Source: CAZXMB01 sp964641715 (GTDB taxonomy: Bacteria; Desulfobacterota; BSN033; UBA1163). From it: DNA of 22,022 nucleotides. The stretch spans positions 1 through 22,022 of the forward strand of contig CAZXMB010000028.1 of the NCBI GenBank assembly GCA_964641715.1, read 5' to 3'. Of this stretch, positions 1 to 7,096 are shown piece by piece; the stretch's first letter is position 1, and every line of letters starts with the position of its first letter. The position numbers and the translations under genes were made by a program. The notes beneath the pieces are model-generated. The model made no database searches, was not told the DNA's origin, and was given only the letters and a program-made list of their open reading frames with translations.

Positions 1-18
1 GCAAGGCTAAAGCCTTGC
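1..18. repeat. Perfect REP-like palindrome at window edge
   Basis: Two 8-bp arms (GCAAGGCT and AGCCTTGC) pair perfectly around AA and are followed by GCGCTACA. Short palindromes of this kind are typical of dispersed REP elements mobilised by RAYT transposases; that assignment is inference because only one copy is in the window. It forms the broken end of the adjacent regulator remnant. Confidence 0.6.
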
Positions 19-186
19 GCTACATGTAAAACGATTTAATGCGTTTGTATTAATTAGAGTTGTTTTCCCGCAGCCCGGGGGCCCTGAGATCCAGATCACG
101 GGATGTTTTCGCATGCGGTCCAGGAGACGAAACAATCGCTTCCTTGGGAAAACCCCTGTCTAGATGGGACGGGTGATTTTGCTCAT
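7..186 (-). pseudogene. N-terminal fossil of a MalT/LuxR- or SARP-type ATPase transcriptional regulator
   Basis: Read on the minus strand from an ATG at 186, the frame gives MSKITRPI, a TAG stop at 160-162, then TGVFPRKRLFRLLDRMRK and HPVIWISGPPGCGKTTLI, and ends at a TAG (7-9) inside the edge palindrome. PRKRLFRLLD followed by a P-loop (GPPGCGKTT) about 15 residues later is the usual N-terminus of large STAND-type LuxR/MalT or BTAD regulators, which run to roughly 900-1000 residues. Only about 45 recognisable residues remain, so the gene is both nonsense-mutated and truncated directly after the Walker A motif. It lies downstream of atpC in the same orientation but has no evident link to it. 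The family is assigned from remembered sequence resemblance and the fragment is short. Confidence 0.65.
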
Positions 187-333
187 AGAGATAAGAGTGA
201 GCTAAAGTGCCTAAAGTGATAAAAAAATCAGCAAGGAGAATCATTGATGATGAGACCAATCTATAAAAGTTGAATGAAGGTGTCAATAGAAATTGGCGAG
301 TAGAAAGTTGAATGTAGAAAGTGGAGGAGAGAA
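187..333. other. Gene-free spacer between atpC and the regulator fossil
   Basis: No credible reading frame was found. It holds two CTAAAGTG units (202-209 and 211-218) and two GTAGAAAGT-like units near 300-321, both looking like dispersed short repeats. No convincing terminator with a T-run was found after atpC. Confidence 0.4.
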
Positions 334-744
334 TTATTGTCCGCCGGCAACTTTGAGGCGGATGATGGCTCGAAGCAGAGCGGCCCTTGCCCGATCGATA
401 TCGATCTCCGGCGTTCTTTCGGCCAGCCTTTTTTCTGCCCTCTCTTTTGCCCTCTGGGCTCGGTCCACATTGATCTCTTCCGGACGCTCCGCGGCCTCTG
501 CCAGTAAGATCACCTTTTTCCCATCGGTCATCAGGAAACCACCGCTGGTTGAAAGGATGATCTTCTCTCCGTTCGGTTTGGTGATTTTGATGATCCCTGT
601 TTTTAAGCTCGATACAAAAGGGGTGTGACCGGTAAGAATCCCAAAGTAACCCACCGTTCCGGGCGCGACCACGGATTCGATGGGTTCACTGAAGACCACT
701 CTCTTAAGAGTGACGACATCAAGGGTAAAAGGTTGAGTATCCAT
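334..744 (-). CDS. atpC: F1Fo ATP synthase epsilon subunit
   Basis: The 136-residue protein is the epsilon subunit of the F1 central stalk, which couples rotation to catalysis and can inhibit ATP hydrolysis. The N-terminal beta-sandwich is clear (TLDVVTLKRVVFSEPIESVV, then GYFGILTGHTPFVSSLKTG and the GGFL strand near residue 68). The C-terminal helical hairpin follows (residues about 90-133, rich in Ala, Arg and Glu). The length is normal for the family. It is the last gene of the atp cluster, separated from atpD by a 96-bp spacer filled with an inverted repeat. The ATG at 744 has no strong Shine-Dalgarno sequence, so its translation may depend on upstream context. Confidence 0.97.
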   Translation of the reverse strand: MDTQPFTLDVVTLKRVVFSEPIESVVAPGTVGYFGILTGHTPFVSSLKTGIIKITKPNGEKIILSTSGGFLMTDGKKVILLAEAAERPEEINVDRAQRAKERAEKRLAERTPEIDIDRARAALLRAIIRLKVAGGQ

Positions 745-757
745 GGCTTAAACATCA

Positions 758-828
758 TGGAATGATGGAATGTTGGAATAATGAGGAAAAAGAAGGATGT
801 CCCAATATTCCATTATTCCAGTATTCCA
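758..828. repeat. Inverted array of 8-bp TGGAATNN units between atpD and atpC
   Basis: The left arm (758-783) has three tandem 8-bp units of the form TGGAATNN. The right arm (803-828) is its inverted counterpart, matching at 21 of 26 positions, across a 19-nt loop. Transcribed from the atp operon it would fold into a long imperfect hairpin. A sister copy lies between atpG and atpA. Confidence 0.8.
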
Positions 829-840
829 ATCTTCCTTGTA

Positions 841-2244
841 TTAGTGTGTTCCTTCTCTTAATCGCTGTGCCTTTTCGGCCACTTCTTCAATCTTCCCCAC
901 CATATAAAAAGCCTGTTCCGGAAGGTCATCGTGTTTTCCTTCAAGAATTTCCTTAAACCCTCTAATGGTGTCCGGTAGCGGGACATACCTTCCAGAAGAA
1001 CCGGTGAACTGTTCTGCCACAAAGAAAGGCTGTGAGAGGAATCTCTGAATCCTTCTTGCCCTGGCGACGATCAGTTTGTCCTCTTCGGAAAGTTCCTCCA
1101 TCCCGAGAATGGCAATGATGTCCTGAAGTTCCTTGTAACGTTGGAGGACCTGCTGGACCCCGCGGGCCACCCGATAATGTTCTTCGCCCACGATGCGGGG
1201 GTCAAGAATTCTTGAGGTAGAATCAAGGGGGTCCACCGCGGGATAGATTCCAAGTTCAGCGAGCTGCCTCGACAAAACGGTAGTCGCATCCAGATGGGAG
1301 AAGGTCGTGGCCGGGGCCGGGTCGGTAAGGTCATCCGCAGGAACATAGATCGCCTGAACCGATGTGATGGAACCTCTTTTGGTGGAGGTAATTCTTTCCT
1401 GGAGCTCTCCCATCTCGGTTGCAAGGGTGGGTTGATATCCCACGGCTGAAGGCATCCGGCCCAGGAGGGCGGAAACCTCGGAACCTGCCTGAACGAAACG
1501 GAAGATGTTGTCAATGAAGAGGAGCACATCCTGACCCTCCTCATCCCGGAAATATTCGGCCTGGGTGAGAGCGGAAAGACCAACTCGAAGCCTTGCCCCA
1601 GGAGGCTCGTTCATCTGACCGAAGACGAGAACGGTTTTGTCAATCACTCCGGATGCCTTCATCTCGAGCCAGAGGTCATTGCCTTCTCTTGTCCTTTCGC
1701 CCACTCCGCCAAAGACAGAAAATCCTCCATGCTCGGTGGCGATGTTTCGAATGAGTTCCATGATCAGAACGGTTTTTCCCACCCCCGCACCACCGAAGAG
1801 CCCTACCTTTCCTCCCTTGGCATAGGGTTCAAGAAGGTCGATCACCTTGAGGCCTGTCTCAAAGACCTGGGTCGAAGGAACCTGTTCTTCAAAAGGCGGA
1901 GGGGGCCGGTGAATGGGGTATTGTTTCTTGGCTTCACAGGATCCCAGCTTATCGATCGGTTCACCCAGGAGGTTGAAGACCCTTCCCAAGGTCTCCCTTC
2001 CTACGGGCATGGTGATGGGGGTTCCTTCGTCGGCCGCTTCCATTCCTCTCACCAGCCCATCGGTTGAGGAAGTGGCTACGCAACGGACCACATTCTCGCC
2101 GAGATATTGGGCCACTTCCACGATGAGCCGCGTTCCGTCAGGTTTATCAATTCGTATGGCATTGTAGATGGCGGGCAACTCTTCAGTGAAGAATTCCACA
2201 TCCACAACCGGGCCAATCACCCTCAATACTTTTCCGACCTTCAA
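841..2244 (-). CDS. atpD: F1Fo ATP synthase beta subunit (catalytic)
   Basis: The 467-residue catalytic F1 subunit binds and interconverts ADP+Pi and ATP. Visible motifs are the beta-barrel start KVLRVIGPVVDVEF, Walker A GGAGVGKTV (151-159), GERTREGND with the catalytic Glu (182-190), Walker B-like VLLFIDNIFRF (240-250), and EELSEED (383-389), a one-residue variant of the coupling motif DELSEED. Length and motif order are standard. The start is TTG at 2244: GGGAGG lies 7 nt upstream and the protein begins exactly at the conserved N-terminus, with no ATG nearby that fits. It lies between atpG and atpC. Confidence 0.98.
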   Translation of the reverse strand: MKVGKVLRVIGPVVDVEFFTEELPAIYNAIRIDKPDGTRLIVEVAQYLGENVVRCVATSSTDGLVRGMEAADEGTPITMPVGRETLGRVFNLLGEPIDKLGSCEAKKQYPIHRPPPPFEEQVPSTQVFETGLKVIDLLEPYAKGGKVGLFGGAGVGKTVLIMELIRNIATEHGGFSVFGGVGERTREGNDLWLEMKASGVIDKTVLVFGQMNEPPGARLRVGLSALTQAEYFRDEEGQDVLLFIDNIFRFVQAGSEVSALLGRMPSAVGYQPTLATEMGELQERITSTKRGSITSVQAIYVPADDLTDPAPATTFSHLDATTVLSRQLAELGIYPAVDPLDSTSRILDPRIVGEEHYRVARGVQQVLQRYKELQDIIAILGMEELSEEDKLIVARARRIQRFLSQPFFVAEQFTGSSGRYVPLPDTIRGFKEILEGKHDDLPEQAFYMVGKIEEVAEKAQRLREGTH

Positions 2245-2302
2245 TGTCTTTCCTCCCTTTTTAAATTAATGCTAAGTGTTAAGCGTTATGTGCATAGCGA
2301 AT

Positions 2303-3184
2303 TTATTTCTTCCCTTTGGCAAACCGTAAGGCTTCCGCGCCTGTGGTCACCTCCAGCAGTTCTTTCGTAATCGAGGCCTGCCTTGCCTTGTTGTAACTCA
2401 ATGTGAGTGTGGAGATCATCTCTTCCGCATTCTCCGTGGCCGATTTCATGGAAACCATTCGGGCCCCCTGCTCGCTGGCCACGGATTCTACCAGCCCTTT
2501 ATAGATCTGTGCCTCCAGATATTTTGGCAGCAGGAGTGCCATAATCTCTTCAGCGGAGGGCTCAAAGAGAGGCTCACCCCTGATCCCTGCGCCTTTCTTC
2601 AACACCTCGGAGCTTTCCAGGGGCAGGAGCCTCATCACGGTTGGCCTGGTCACCATGGCTGACTGGAAGCGGGTATAGATCAGGTCCACCTCGTCATAGC
2701 GTGCTTCCTGAAATCCACTGACGATGACCCCGGAGATCTCTTTCACCTCCTGAAGGGTGATCTCCTTTGAGATCTGAGGGAGGATGTGGTCAATAGGATA
2801 GTCCTTCCTTTTGAAGAAGTCATGGCCCTTTCTTCCGACCAGAATGAGCCGGACTTCCTTGCCGGAATGGTCATGAATAAATCGCATGGCCTGGCCGATG
2901 GCATTGGCATTATACCCCCCGCAGAGGCCTTTATCCGAGGTGATCAGGACGAGACCGATGTTTCTGACTTCCCGATGAACCAGGAGAGGATGGTCGATGC
3001 GGGGAAGGGAGGGAGCAAGGTTTTCCATTAATTCCCGAATCTTTTCGGCATAGGGCCTGGCCGAACGAAGGCGCTCCTCCGCTCGCTTGAGACGGGAGAC
3101 GGCAATCATCTCCATGGCGCGGGTAATCTGTTGAATGCTGATGACGCTTCGGATTCTTCTCCGGATCTCTTTGGTCCCGGGCAT
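2303..3184 (-). CDS. atpG: F1Fo ATP synthase gamma subunit
   Basis: The 293-residue central-stalk subunit rotates inside the alpha3beta3 ring. The two conserved termini that form the coiled coil are present: near the N-terminus KEIRRRIRSVISIQQITRAM, and at the C-terminus SMKSATENAEEMI followed by YNKARQASITKELLEV. SDKGLCGGYN in the middle is also characteristic. The ATG at 3184 follows AAGG by a short spacer. The 58-bp spacer to atpD contains the atpD ribosome site and short GTTAAGCGTTATG-like repeat sequence. The length is typical. Confidence 0.97.
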   Translation of the reverse strand: MPGTKEIRRRIRSVISIQQITRAMEMIAVSRLKRAEERLRSARPYAEKIRELMENLAPSLPRIDHPLLVHREVRNIGLVLITSDKGLCGGYNANAIGQAMRFIHDHSGKEVRLILVGRKGHDFFKRKDYPIDHILPQISKEITLQEVKEISGVIVSGFQEARYDEVDLIYTRFQSAMVTRPTVMRLLPLESSEVLKKGAGIRGEPLFEPSAEEIMALLLPKYLEAQIYKGLVESVASEQGARMVSMKSATENAEEMISTLTLSYNKARQASITKELLEVTTGAEALRFAKGKK

Positions 3185-3200
3185 CTGCCTTGAACTCCAA

Positions 3201-3296
3201 TGGAAGAATGGAATGTTGGAATACTGGAATATTGTTTTAAATACAGATTGGAATCCCTTTACCCATTATTCCATTTTTCCATTATTCCAATATTTC
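3201..3296. repeat. Inverted array of 8-bp TGGAATNN units between atpA and atpG
   Basis: The left arm (3201-3234) and right arm (3263-3296) each contain about four 8-bp units related to TGGAATNN and are inverted relative to each other, matching at 26 of 34 positions. It occupies nearly the whole 117-bp junction and is the same family as the repeat between atpD and atpC. Confidence 0.8.
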
Positions 3297-3301
3297 AAAT
3301 C

Positions 3302-4819
3302 TTATGTGCTAACGAAATTTTTCTTGTATTCCTGAGCTGCCTGATGGAGAAGGCTTGCGAGTTCCTCAGAAAGTTCCTTCTTCTCTCGAATCCCTTTGGG
3401 AATCTGTGGATACTTTTCACGGACAAAGGGGTAGAATCCCGTCTCAAAGTTTTTGATCCGATCGACCGAGATGTCATCAAGATAGCCGTTCTCAGCTACG
3501 AAGATGATCATGATCTGATTTTCAACGGGCATGGGATTATACTGGGGTTGTTTTAAAACCTCGACCAGACGTTCCCCACGGGTGATCTGGGCCTGAGTGG
3601 CCTTATCCAATTCAGAGCCGAATTTTGCAAAGGTGACCAGCTCCCGGTATTGAGCGAGATCGAGCCTCAACATCCCTGCCACTTTTTTCATCGCCTTGAT
3701 CTGTGCGTTGCCGCCCACTCGGGAAACGGAGAGGCCAACCGAGACAGCAGGCCGCACACCCGCATAGAAGAGGTCACCCTCGAGGTAGATCTGGCCATCG
3801 GTGATCGAAATGACGTTGGTCGGGATATAGGCCGAATAGTCGCCGGCCTGGGTCTCCACAATGGGCAGGGCGGTGAGGGAGCCTCCTCCCAGGGCATCAT
3901 TCAGCTTGGCTGCCCTTTCGAGGAGTCTCGAATGGAGGTTGAAGATATCCCCCGGAAAGGCCTCCCGGCCAGGGGGCCTTCTCAACAGAAGGGAGACCTG
4001 ACGGTAAGCCACGGCATGCTTCCAGAGGTCGTCATAGATGATCAGGGCATGGCGGCCCGTATCCCTGAACTCCTCTCCCATCGCACACCCGGCATAGGGC
4101 GCCACATACTGCATGGGCGCAGGATCACTGGCCGTGGCGGAGACAACGATCGTATATTCCATGGCTCCATATTCCTGAAGCGTGTTGACCACCGCCGCGA
4201 CCGTGGATTGTTTCTGACCAATGGCCACATAGATGCAGATCACATCTCCACCTCTCTGGTTCAGAATGGTATCCACGGCAATCGCTGTCTTGCCGGTCTG
4301 CCGGTCTCCGATGATCAATTCACGCTGTCCCCTGCCAATGGGGATCATGGAGTCGATACATTTCAGTCCGGTCTGAAGCGGCTCCTTCACGGGCTGTCTT
4401 TCGATGACATTGGGAGCCATCCCCTCGATCAATCGAAATTTATCGGTATGGATGGGACCCTTTCCATCAATCGGTTGCCCTACCGAATTGACAATCCTTC
4501 CGACCAGTGCATCTCCCACCGGGACGGAGAGGACCTTACCGGTGCGTCGAACAGGATCCCCCTGTTCGATTCGGGTATAGTCACCTAGAATCATGGCACC
4601 GATATGGTCTTCATCAAGGTTGAGGGTCATTCCGTAAATCCCTTCCGGAAACTCGAGCATCTCGGAGGCCATACAGCCGGCAAGGCCTTTGATCCGGGCA
4701 ATTCCATCTCCTCCCTCTATAACCTCCCCGATCTCTTCGGCCTCTATCCTGACCTGGTATTGTTCGATATGTCGCTTCAGGATCGTTGAGATCTCTTCTG
4801 GCTTGATCTTTATTTCCAC
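3302..4819 (-). CDS. atpA: F1Fo ATP synthase alpha subunit
   Basis: This F1 subunit carries non-catalytic nucleotide sites and donates the arginine finger to the beta site. Visible are the N-terminal barrel, Walker A GDRQTGKT (171-178), RRPPGREAFPGD, and VGLSVSRVGGNAQ with the conserved Arg (about 367). The start chosen is GTG at 4819, giving 505 residues beginning VEIKIKPEEIS, because GAGGGGTGA sits just before it and the family normally starts with a short EI(K/R)xEEIS segment. An in-frame ATG at 4834 would add five residues with a poor ribosome site. It lies downstream of atpH, across an inverted GC-rich repeat. Confidence 0.96.
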   Translation of the reverse strand: MEIKIKPEEISTILKRHIEQYQVRIEAEEIGEVIEGGDGIARIKGLAGCMASEMLEFPEGIYGMTLNLDEDHIGAMILGDYTRIEQGDPVRRTGKVLSVPVGDALVGRIVNSVGQPIDGKGPIHTDKFRLIEGMAPNVIERQPVKEPLQTGLKCIDSMIPIGRGQRELIIGDRQTGKTAIAVDTILNQRGGDVICIYVAIGQKQSTVAAVVNTLQEYGAMEYTIVVSATASDPAPMQYVAPYAGCAMGEEFRDTGRHALIIYDDLWKHAVAYRQVSLLLRRPPGREAFPGDIFNLHSRLLERAAKLNDALGGGSLTALPIVETQAGDYSAYIPTNVISITDGQIYLEGDLFYAGVRPAVSVGLSVSRVGGNAQIKAMKKVAGMLRLDLAQYRELVTFAKFGSELDKATQAQITRGERLVEVLKQPQYNPMPVENQIMIIFVAENGYLDDISVDRIKNFETGFYPFVREKYPQIPKGIREKKELSEELASLLHQAAQEYKKNFVST

Positions 4820-4854
4820 TTTGTCACCCCTCATTAATCATTCATTCACCCCCA

Positions 4855-4897
4855 CCCCCACCCTTCCCCATCAAGGGAGAGGGTAAGGGTGAGGGGG
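4855..4897. repeat. C/G-rich inverted repeat between atpH and atpA
   Basis: A CCCCCACCCTTCCCC arm (4855-4869) faces a right arm at 4875-4897 ending AAGGGTGAGGGGG. The pairing is imperfect but strong. It is the same CCCTCACCC repeat type as the near-perfect copy between atpE and atpF. Confidence 0.65.
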
Positions 4898-4903
4898 AAC
4901 AGG

Positions 4904-5446
4904 TTAAAAGGTTTTGACCATCTCTTTTTTAATCTCTTCGAGGCGATGTTTGATGCTCCCGTCAATAATCTTGTTCTCGATCTTGACAATGACCCCACCG
5001 AGGATCGACTCCTCCACTGTCGGTTTCAGGAAGACCCTCTTTTTGGATGTTCGGGAGAGCTCCTTCTCAAGACGTTCGATCATCTCCTCGGAAAGAGGGA
5101 TTGAAGAGATGACCTCCGCAGTCACCTTTTCACGGGCTTCCTGGGCCAGGCCGAAGAAGGTTTCGATGATGGTCGGAAGCTTCCTTTGGCGGCCCTGGTC
5201 TACCACCATATTGATCCAGTGGAGGGTGAGGGGGGAGAGCTTCTCACCGAAGATCTGAGAGAAGGCGCTCTTCTTCCCATCCGGGGGGATTTGAGGATTG
5301 CTCAGAAATTCTTTTAATTCGGCATTCGATTCCAGAGAACTCTTCAGACGCGTTAATTCCTCTTCGGTCCGATCGAGGGATTCCTCAGCCCTTGCCACCT
5401 GGAAGAGGGCCTCTGCATAGCCTCTCACCAACGGATCACTTGCCAT
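4904..5446 (-). CDS. atpH: F1Fo ATP synthase delta subunit
   Basis: This peripheral-stalk subunit (OSCP-like) joins the b subunits to the top of F1. The N-terminal helical domain starts ASDPLVRGYAEALFQVA, and the C-terminal domain carries the family signature SILGGVIVKIENKIIDGSIK near residues 148-167. The start chosen is ATG at 5446 (180 residues, standard). AGGTGA lies 6 nt upstream and the gene then overlaps the 3' end of atpF by 11 nt, which suggests translational coupling. A GTG at 5455 would add only three residues. Confidence 0.96.
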   Translation of the reverse strand: MASDPLVRGYAEALFQVARAEESLDRTEEELTRLKSSLESNAELKEFLSNPQIPPDGKKSAFSQIFGEKLSPLTLHWINMVVDQGRQRKLPTIIETFFGLAQEAREKVTAEVISSIPLSEEMIERLEKELSRTSKKRVFLKPTVEESILGGVIVKIENKIIDGSIKHRLEEIKKEMVKTF

Positions 5447-5930
5447 AGAGATCACCTACTTTGGAGACATACTCCTCCACCAGGCGGCGATGGTCTTCCG
5501 GATTGAGGGATTTGTGAATGACCTTTGATGCCGCCATGATGGCAAGATCGGCAATCCTCTCTTGAAGCTCAAGGATGGCCTTCTGCTTCTGGAGTTCGAT
5601 TTCCTCCTGGGCTCGTTTCACCATCTGATTCGATTCCTGTTGGGCCTTCTGGAGAATCTCCTTTCGGACATTCTCGCCCAGCTCCTTCCCCTCATTGATG
5701 ATCTTCTGCGCCTCTGTACGGGCCTCGGCGAGTTGATGTTTGTAATCCTCAAGGAGATTGGCCGCCTCCTGTCTGGTCTTTTTGGCCTCCTCTAATTGTT
5801 GTTGAATCGTCTCTTCCCTCTTCCTTAATCCTTTCAGAATTTGCGGGTAGGCCAATTTTGCCAGGAGGATGAGGAGAAGAAAGAACGAGATCAACGTCCA
5901 GACGATCAATCCGGGTTCTGCCTTAAACAT
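5436..5930 (-). CDS. atpF: F1Fo ATP synthase b subunit
   Basis: The 164-residue peripheral-stalk subunit has one N-terminal membrane helix (about 8-28, LIVWTLISFFLLLILLAKLA), then the conserved AYPQILKGLRKREETI and a long charged coiled coil to the C-terminus. The start is ATG at 5930, with GGAG 6 nt upstream. A longer frame back to 6014 only translates the intergenic hairpin and is rejected. There is a single b gene and no b' (atpX/atpF') paralogue, so the stalk is probably a homodimer. Its end overlaps atpH. Confidence 0.96.
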   Translation of the reverse strand: MFKAEPGLIVWTLISFFLLLILLAKLAYPQILKGLRKREETIQQQLEEAKKTRQEAANLLEDYKHQLAEARTEAQKIINEGKELGENVRKEILQKAQQESNQMVKRAQEEIELQKQKAILELQERIADLAIMAASKVIHKSLNPEDHRRLVEEYVSKVGDLYGK

Positions 5931-5948
5931 GGTCGGCTCCTTCTTCAC

Positions 5949-5997
5949 CCCCTCACCCTTCTCCTCTCTCCCAAGAGGAGAGGAGAAGGGTGAGGGG
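5949..5997. repeat. Perfect 20-bp inverted repeat between atpE and atpF
   Basis: Arms CCCCTCACCCTTCTCCTCTC (5949-5968) and its exact reverse complement (5978-5997) flank a 9-nt loop. In the operon mRNA this very stable stem lies between the atpE stop and the atpF ribosome site. It has no T-run, so it is not a classical terminator. It is more likely a dispersed repeat that may act as an mRNA-processing or stability element. Confidence 0.85.
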
Positions 5998-6019
5998 TGA
6001 TTTAGTGAAATCAAAATTT

Positions 6020-6247
6020 TTATTTAAAGATCAACAGGAAGCTGATCACCAAGGCATAGAGAGCCAGCGCTTCGACGAAGGCGATTCCGAGAATCATGGT
6101 GGTCCGCAGTAATCCTGAAACCTCCGGCTGTCTTGCCATCCCTTCCACGGTCTTCCCGACCAGAATCCCCATGCCGATCCCTGTTCCCAGGGCTCCCAAA
6201 CCGATGCTCAATCCGCCACCTAAATAAGCAAAACCGATGGGCTCCAT
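6020..6247 (-). CDS. atpE: F1Fo ATP synthase c subunit (proton-type ring)
   Basis: The 75-residue two-helix hairpin forms the rotor ring. Helix 1 is glycine-rich (GGLSIGLGALGTGIGMGILVG), the polar loop is ARQPE (38-42), and helix 2 carries the ion-binding carboxylate Glu59 in ILGIAFVEALALYALVI. The positions that bind Na+ in sodium-type rings (a Gln in helix 1 and Ser/Thr after the Glu) are Met26 and Ala60 here, so proton coupling is inferred. The ATG at 6247 follows a strong GGAGG with 6-nt spacing, the best ribosome site in the cluster, as expected for the most abundant subunit. Long hairpins flank it on both sides. Confidence 0.97.
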   Translation of the reverse strand: MEPIGFAYLGGGLSIGLGALGTGIGMGILVGKTVEGMARQPEVSGLLRTTMILGIAFVEALALYALVISFLLIFK

Positions 6248-6273
6248 TCCTGACCTCCTTTTTAGTTTTGGAA

Positions 6274-6320
6274 GTGGAATGTAGATTAGGGAATGTAAAA
6301 AAGAGAAATCTACTTTCCAC
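6274..6320. repeat. Inverted repeat between atpB and atpE
   Basis: GTGGAATGTAGATT (6274-6287) pairs with AATCTACTTTCCAC (6307-6320) at 13 of 14 positions across a 19-nt loop. It would place a hairpin just upstream of the atpE ribosome site in the operon mRNA. Confidence 0.75.
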
Positions 6321-6342
6321 CCTCTTTTTTTTGCATTCGAAG

Positions 6343-7086
6343 TTAATGTTCTTCGTGAATGGCTTCCGCAATATACATCGTAGCGAGTATTGAAAAGATA
6401 AACGCCTGAATCAGAGAGACAAAGATCTCAAAGGCCATCATCGCCACAGCCATGGCCAACGGGAATGGAACAATGATCACACTTTTGAACATGATGATCA
6501 TTCCGAGAAAAACCAAGATGACCAGGTGGCCAGCCGTCATATTGGCAAAGAGCCGGATCGCCAGTGCAAAAGGTTTGGCAAATTGGCTGATGATCTCAAT
6601 GGGGATCATGATCACCAGGATGGCAGGGTGGATCCCCTTAGGAGCAAACCTTTTGAAATACCCGAAAGGGCCATGTTTATAAATTCCCACTCCCTGGGTG
6701 CAGAGAAAGACCACGATGGCCAGGGAGGCTGTGACATTGATGTTGGAGGTGGCGGTAAACATCTTTGGGACCAATCCGAGAAGATTACAGTAGAGGATGA
6801 AGAAGAAGAGGGTCGCAACAAAGGGGAACCAGGCCATCCCCTCCTCTCCGAGAATTTCAGTGACAAAGGTCTGTTTGAGATAGGAGACGATCGATTCCAT
6901 CAGGTTCTGAAGACCTTTCGGAACCAATCTTCCGATCCTCCCTGCCAGGGTGAGGGTAATGAGGACGAGGACGGAGGCAATCCAGATCATCACCACCGCA
7001 TTGCTGATGGAGAGGTCGAGACTCCCGATCTTCAGGGGATAAATCACATGAGGTTGTAAATGCTCCATGAGATGGATGTTTTCCAT
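6343..7086 (-). CDS. atpB: F1Fo ATP synthase a subunit
   Basis: This stator membrane subunit of Fo forms the two proton half-channels. The 247-residue protein has about five to six hydrophobic helices. The essential arginine is R178 in AIRLFANMTAGHLVI, and the family markers YCNLLGLVPKMF (99-110) and FEIFVSLIQAFIFSIL near the C-terminus are present. The ATG at 7086 is preceded by AGGGGAG with a 5-nt spacer. It follows atpI after about 10 bp and precedes atpE. The length is normal. Confidence 0.97.
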   Translation of the reverse strand: MENIHLMEHLQPHVIYPLKIGSLDLSISNAVVMIWIASVLVLITLTLAGRIGRLVPKGLQNLMESIVSYLKQTFVTEILGEEGMAWFPFVATLFFFILYCNLLGLVPKMFTATSNINVTASLAIVVFLCTQGVGIYKHGPFGYFKRFAPKGIHPAILVIMIPIEIISQFAKPFALAIRLFANMTAGHLVILVFLGMIIMFKSVIIVPFPLAMAVAMMAFEIFVSLIQAFIFSILATMYIAEAIHEEH

Positions 7087-7096
7087 ATTTTCTCCC

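Noticed and set aside
50..286. 78-codon minus-strand frame downstream of atpC
   Set aside because: It starts at TTG without a ribosome site and is in a different frame from the recognisable regulator fossil on the same strand.
3650..4588. Plus-strand 312-codon frame opposite atpA
   Set aside because: Low-complexity His/Gly/Asp-rich translation with no known domain; it is the complement of a highly conserved atpA coding region.
5931..6014. N-terminal extension of AtpF
   Set aside because: It would translate the perfect 20-bp intergenic hairpin. ATG 5930 has a good ribosome site and gives the normal b-subunit start.
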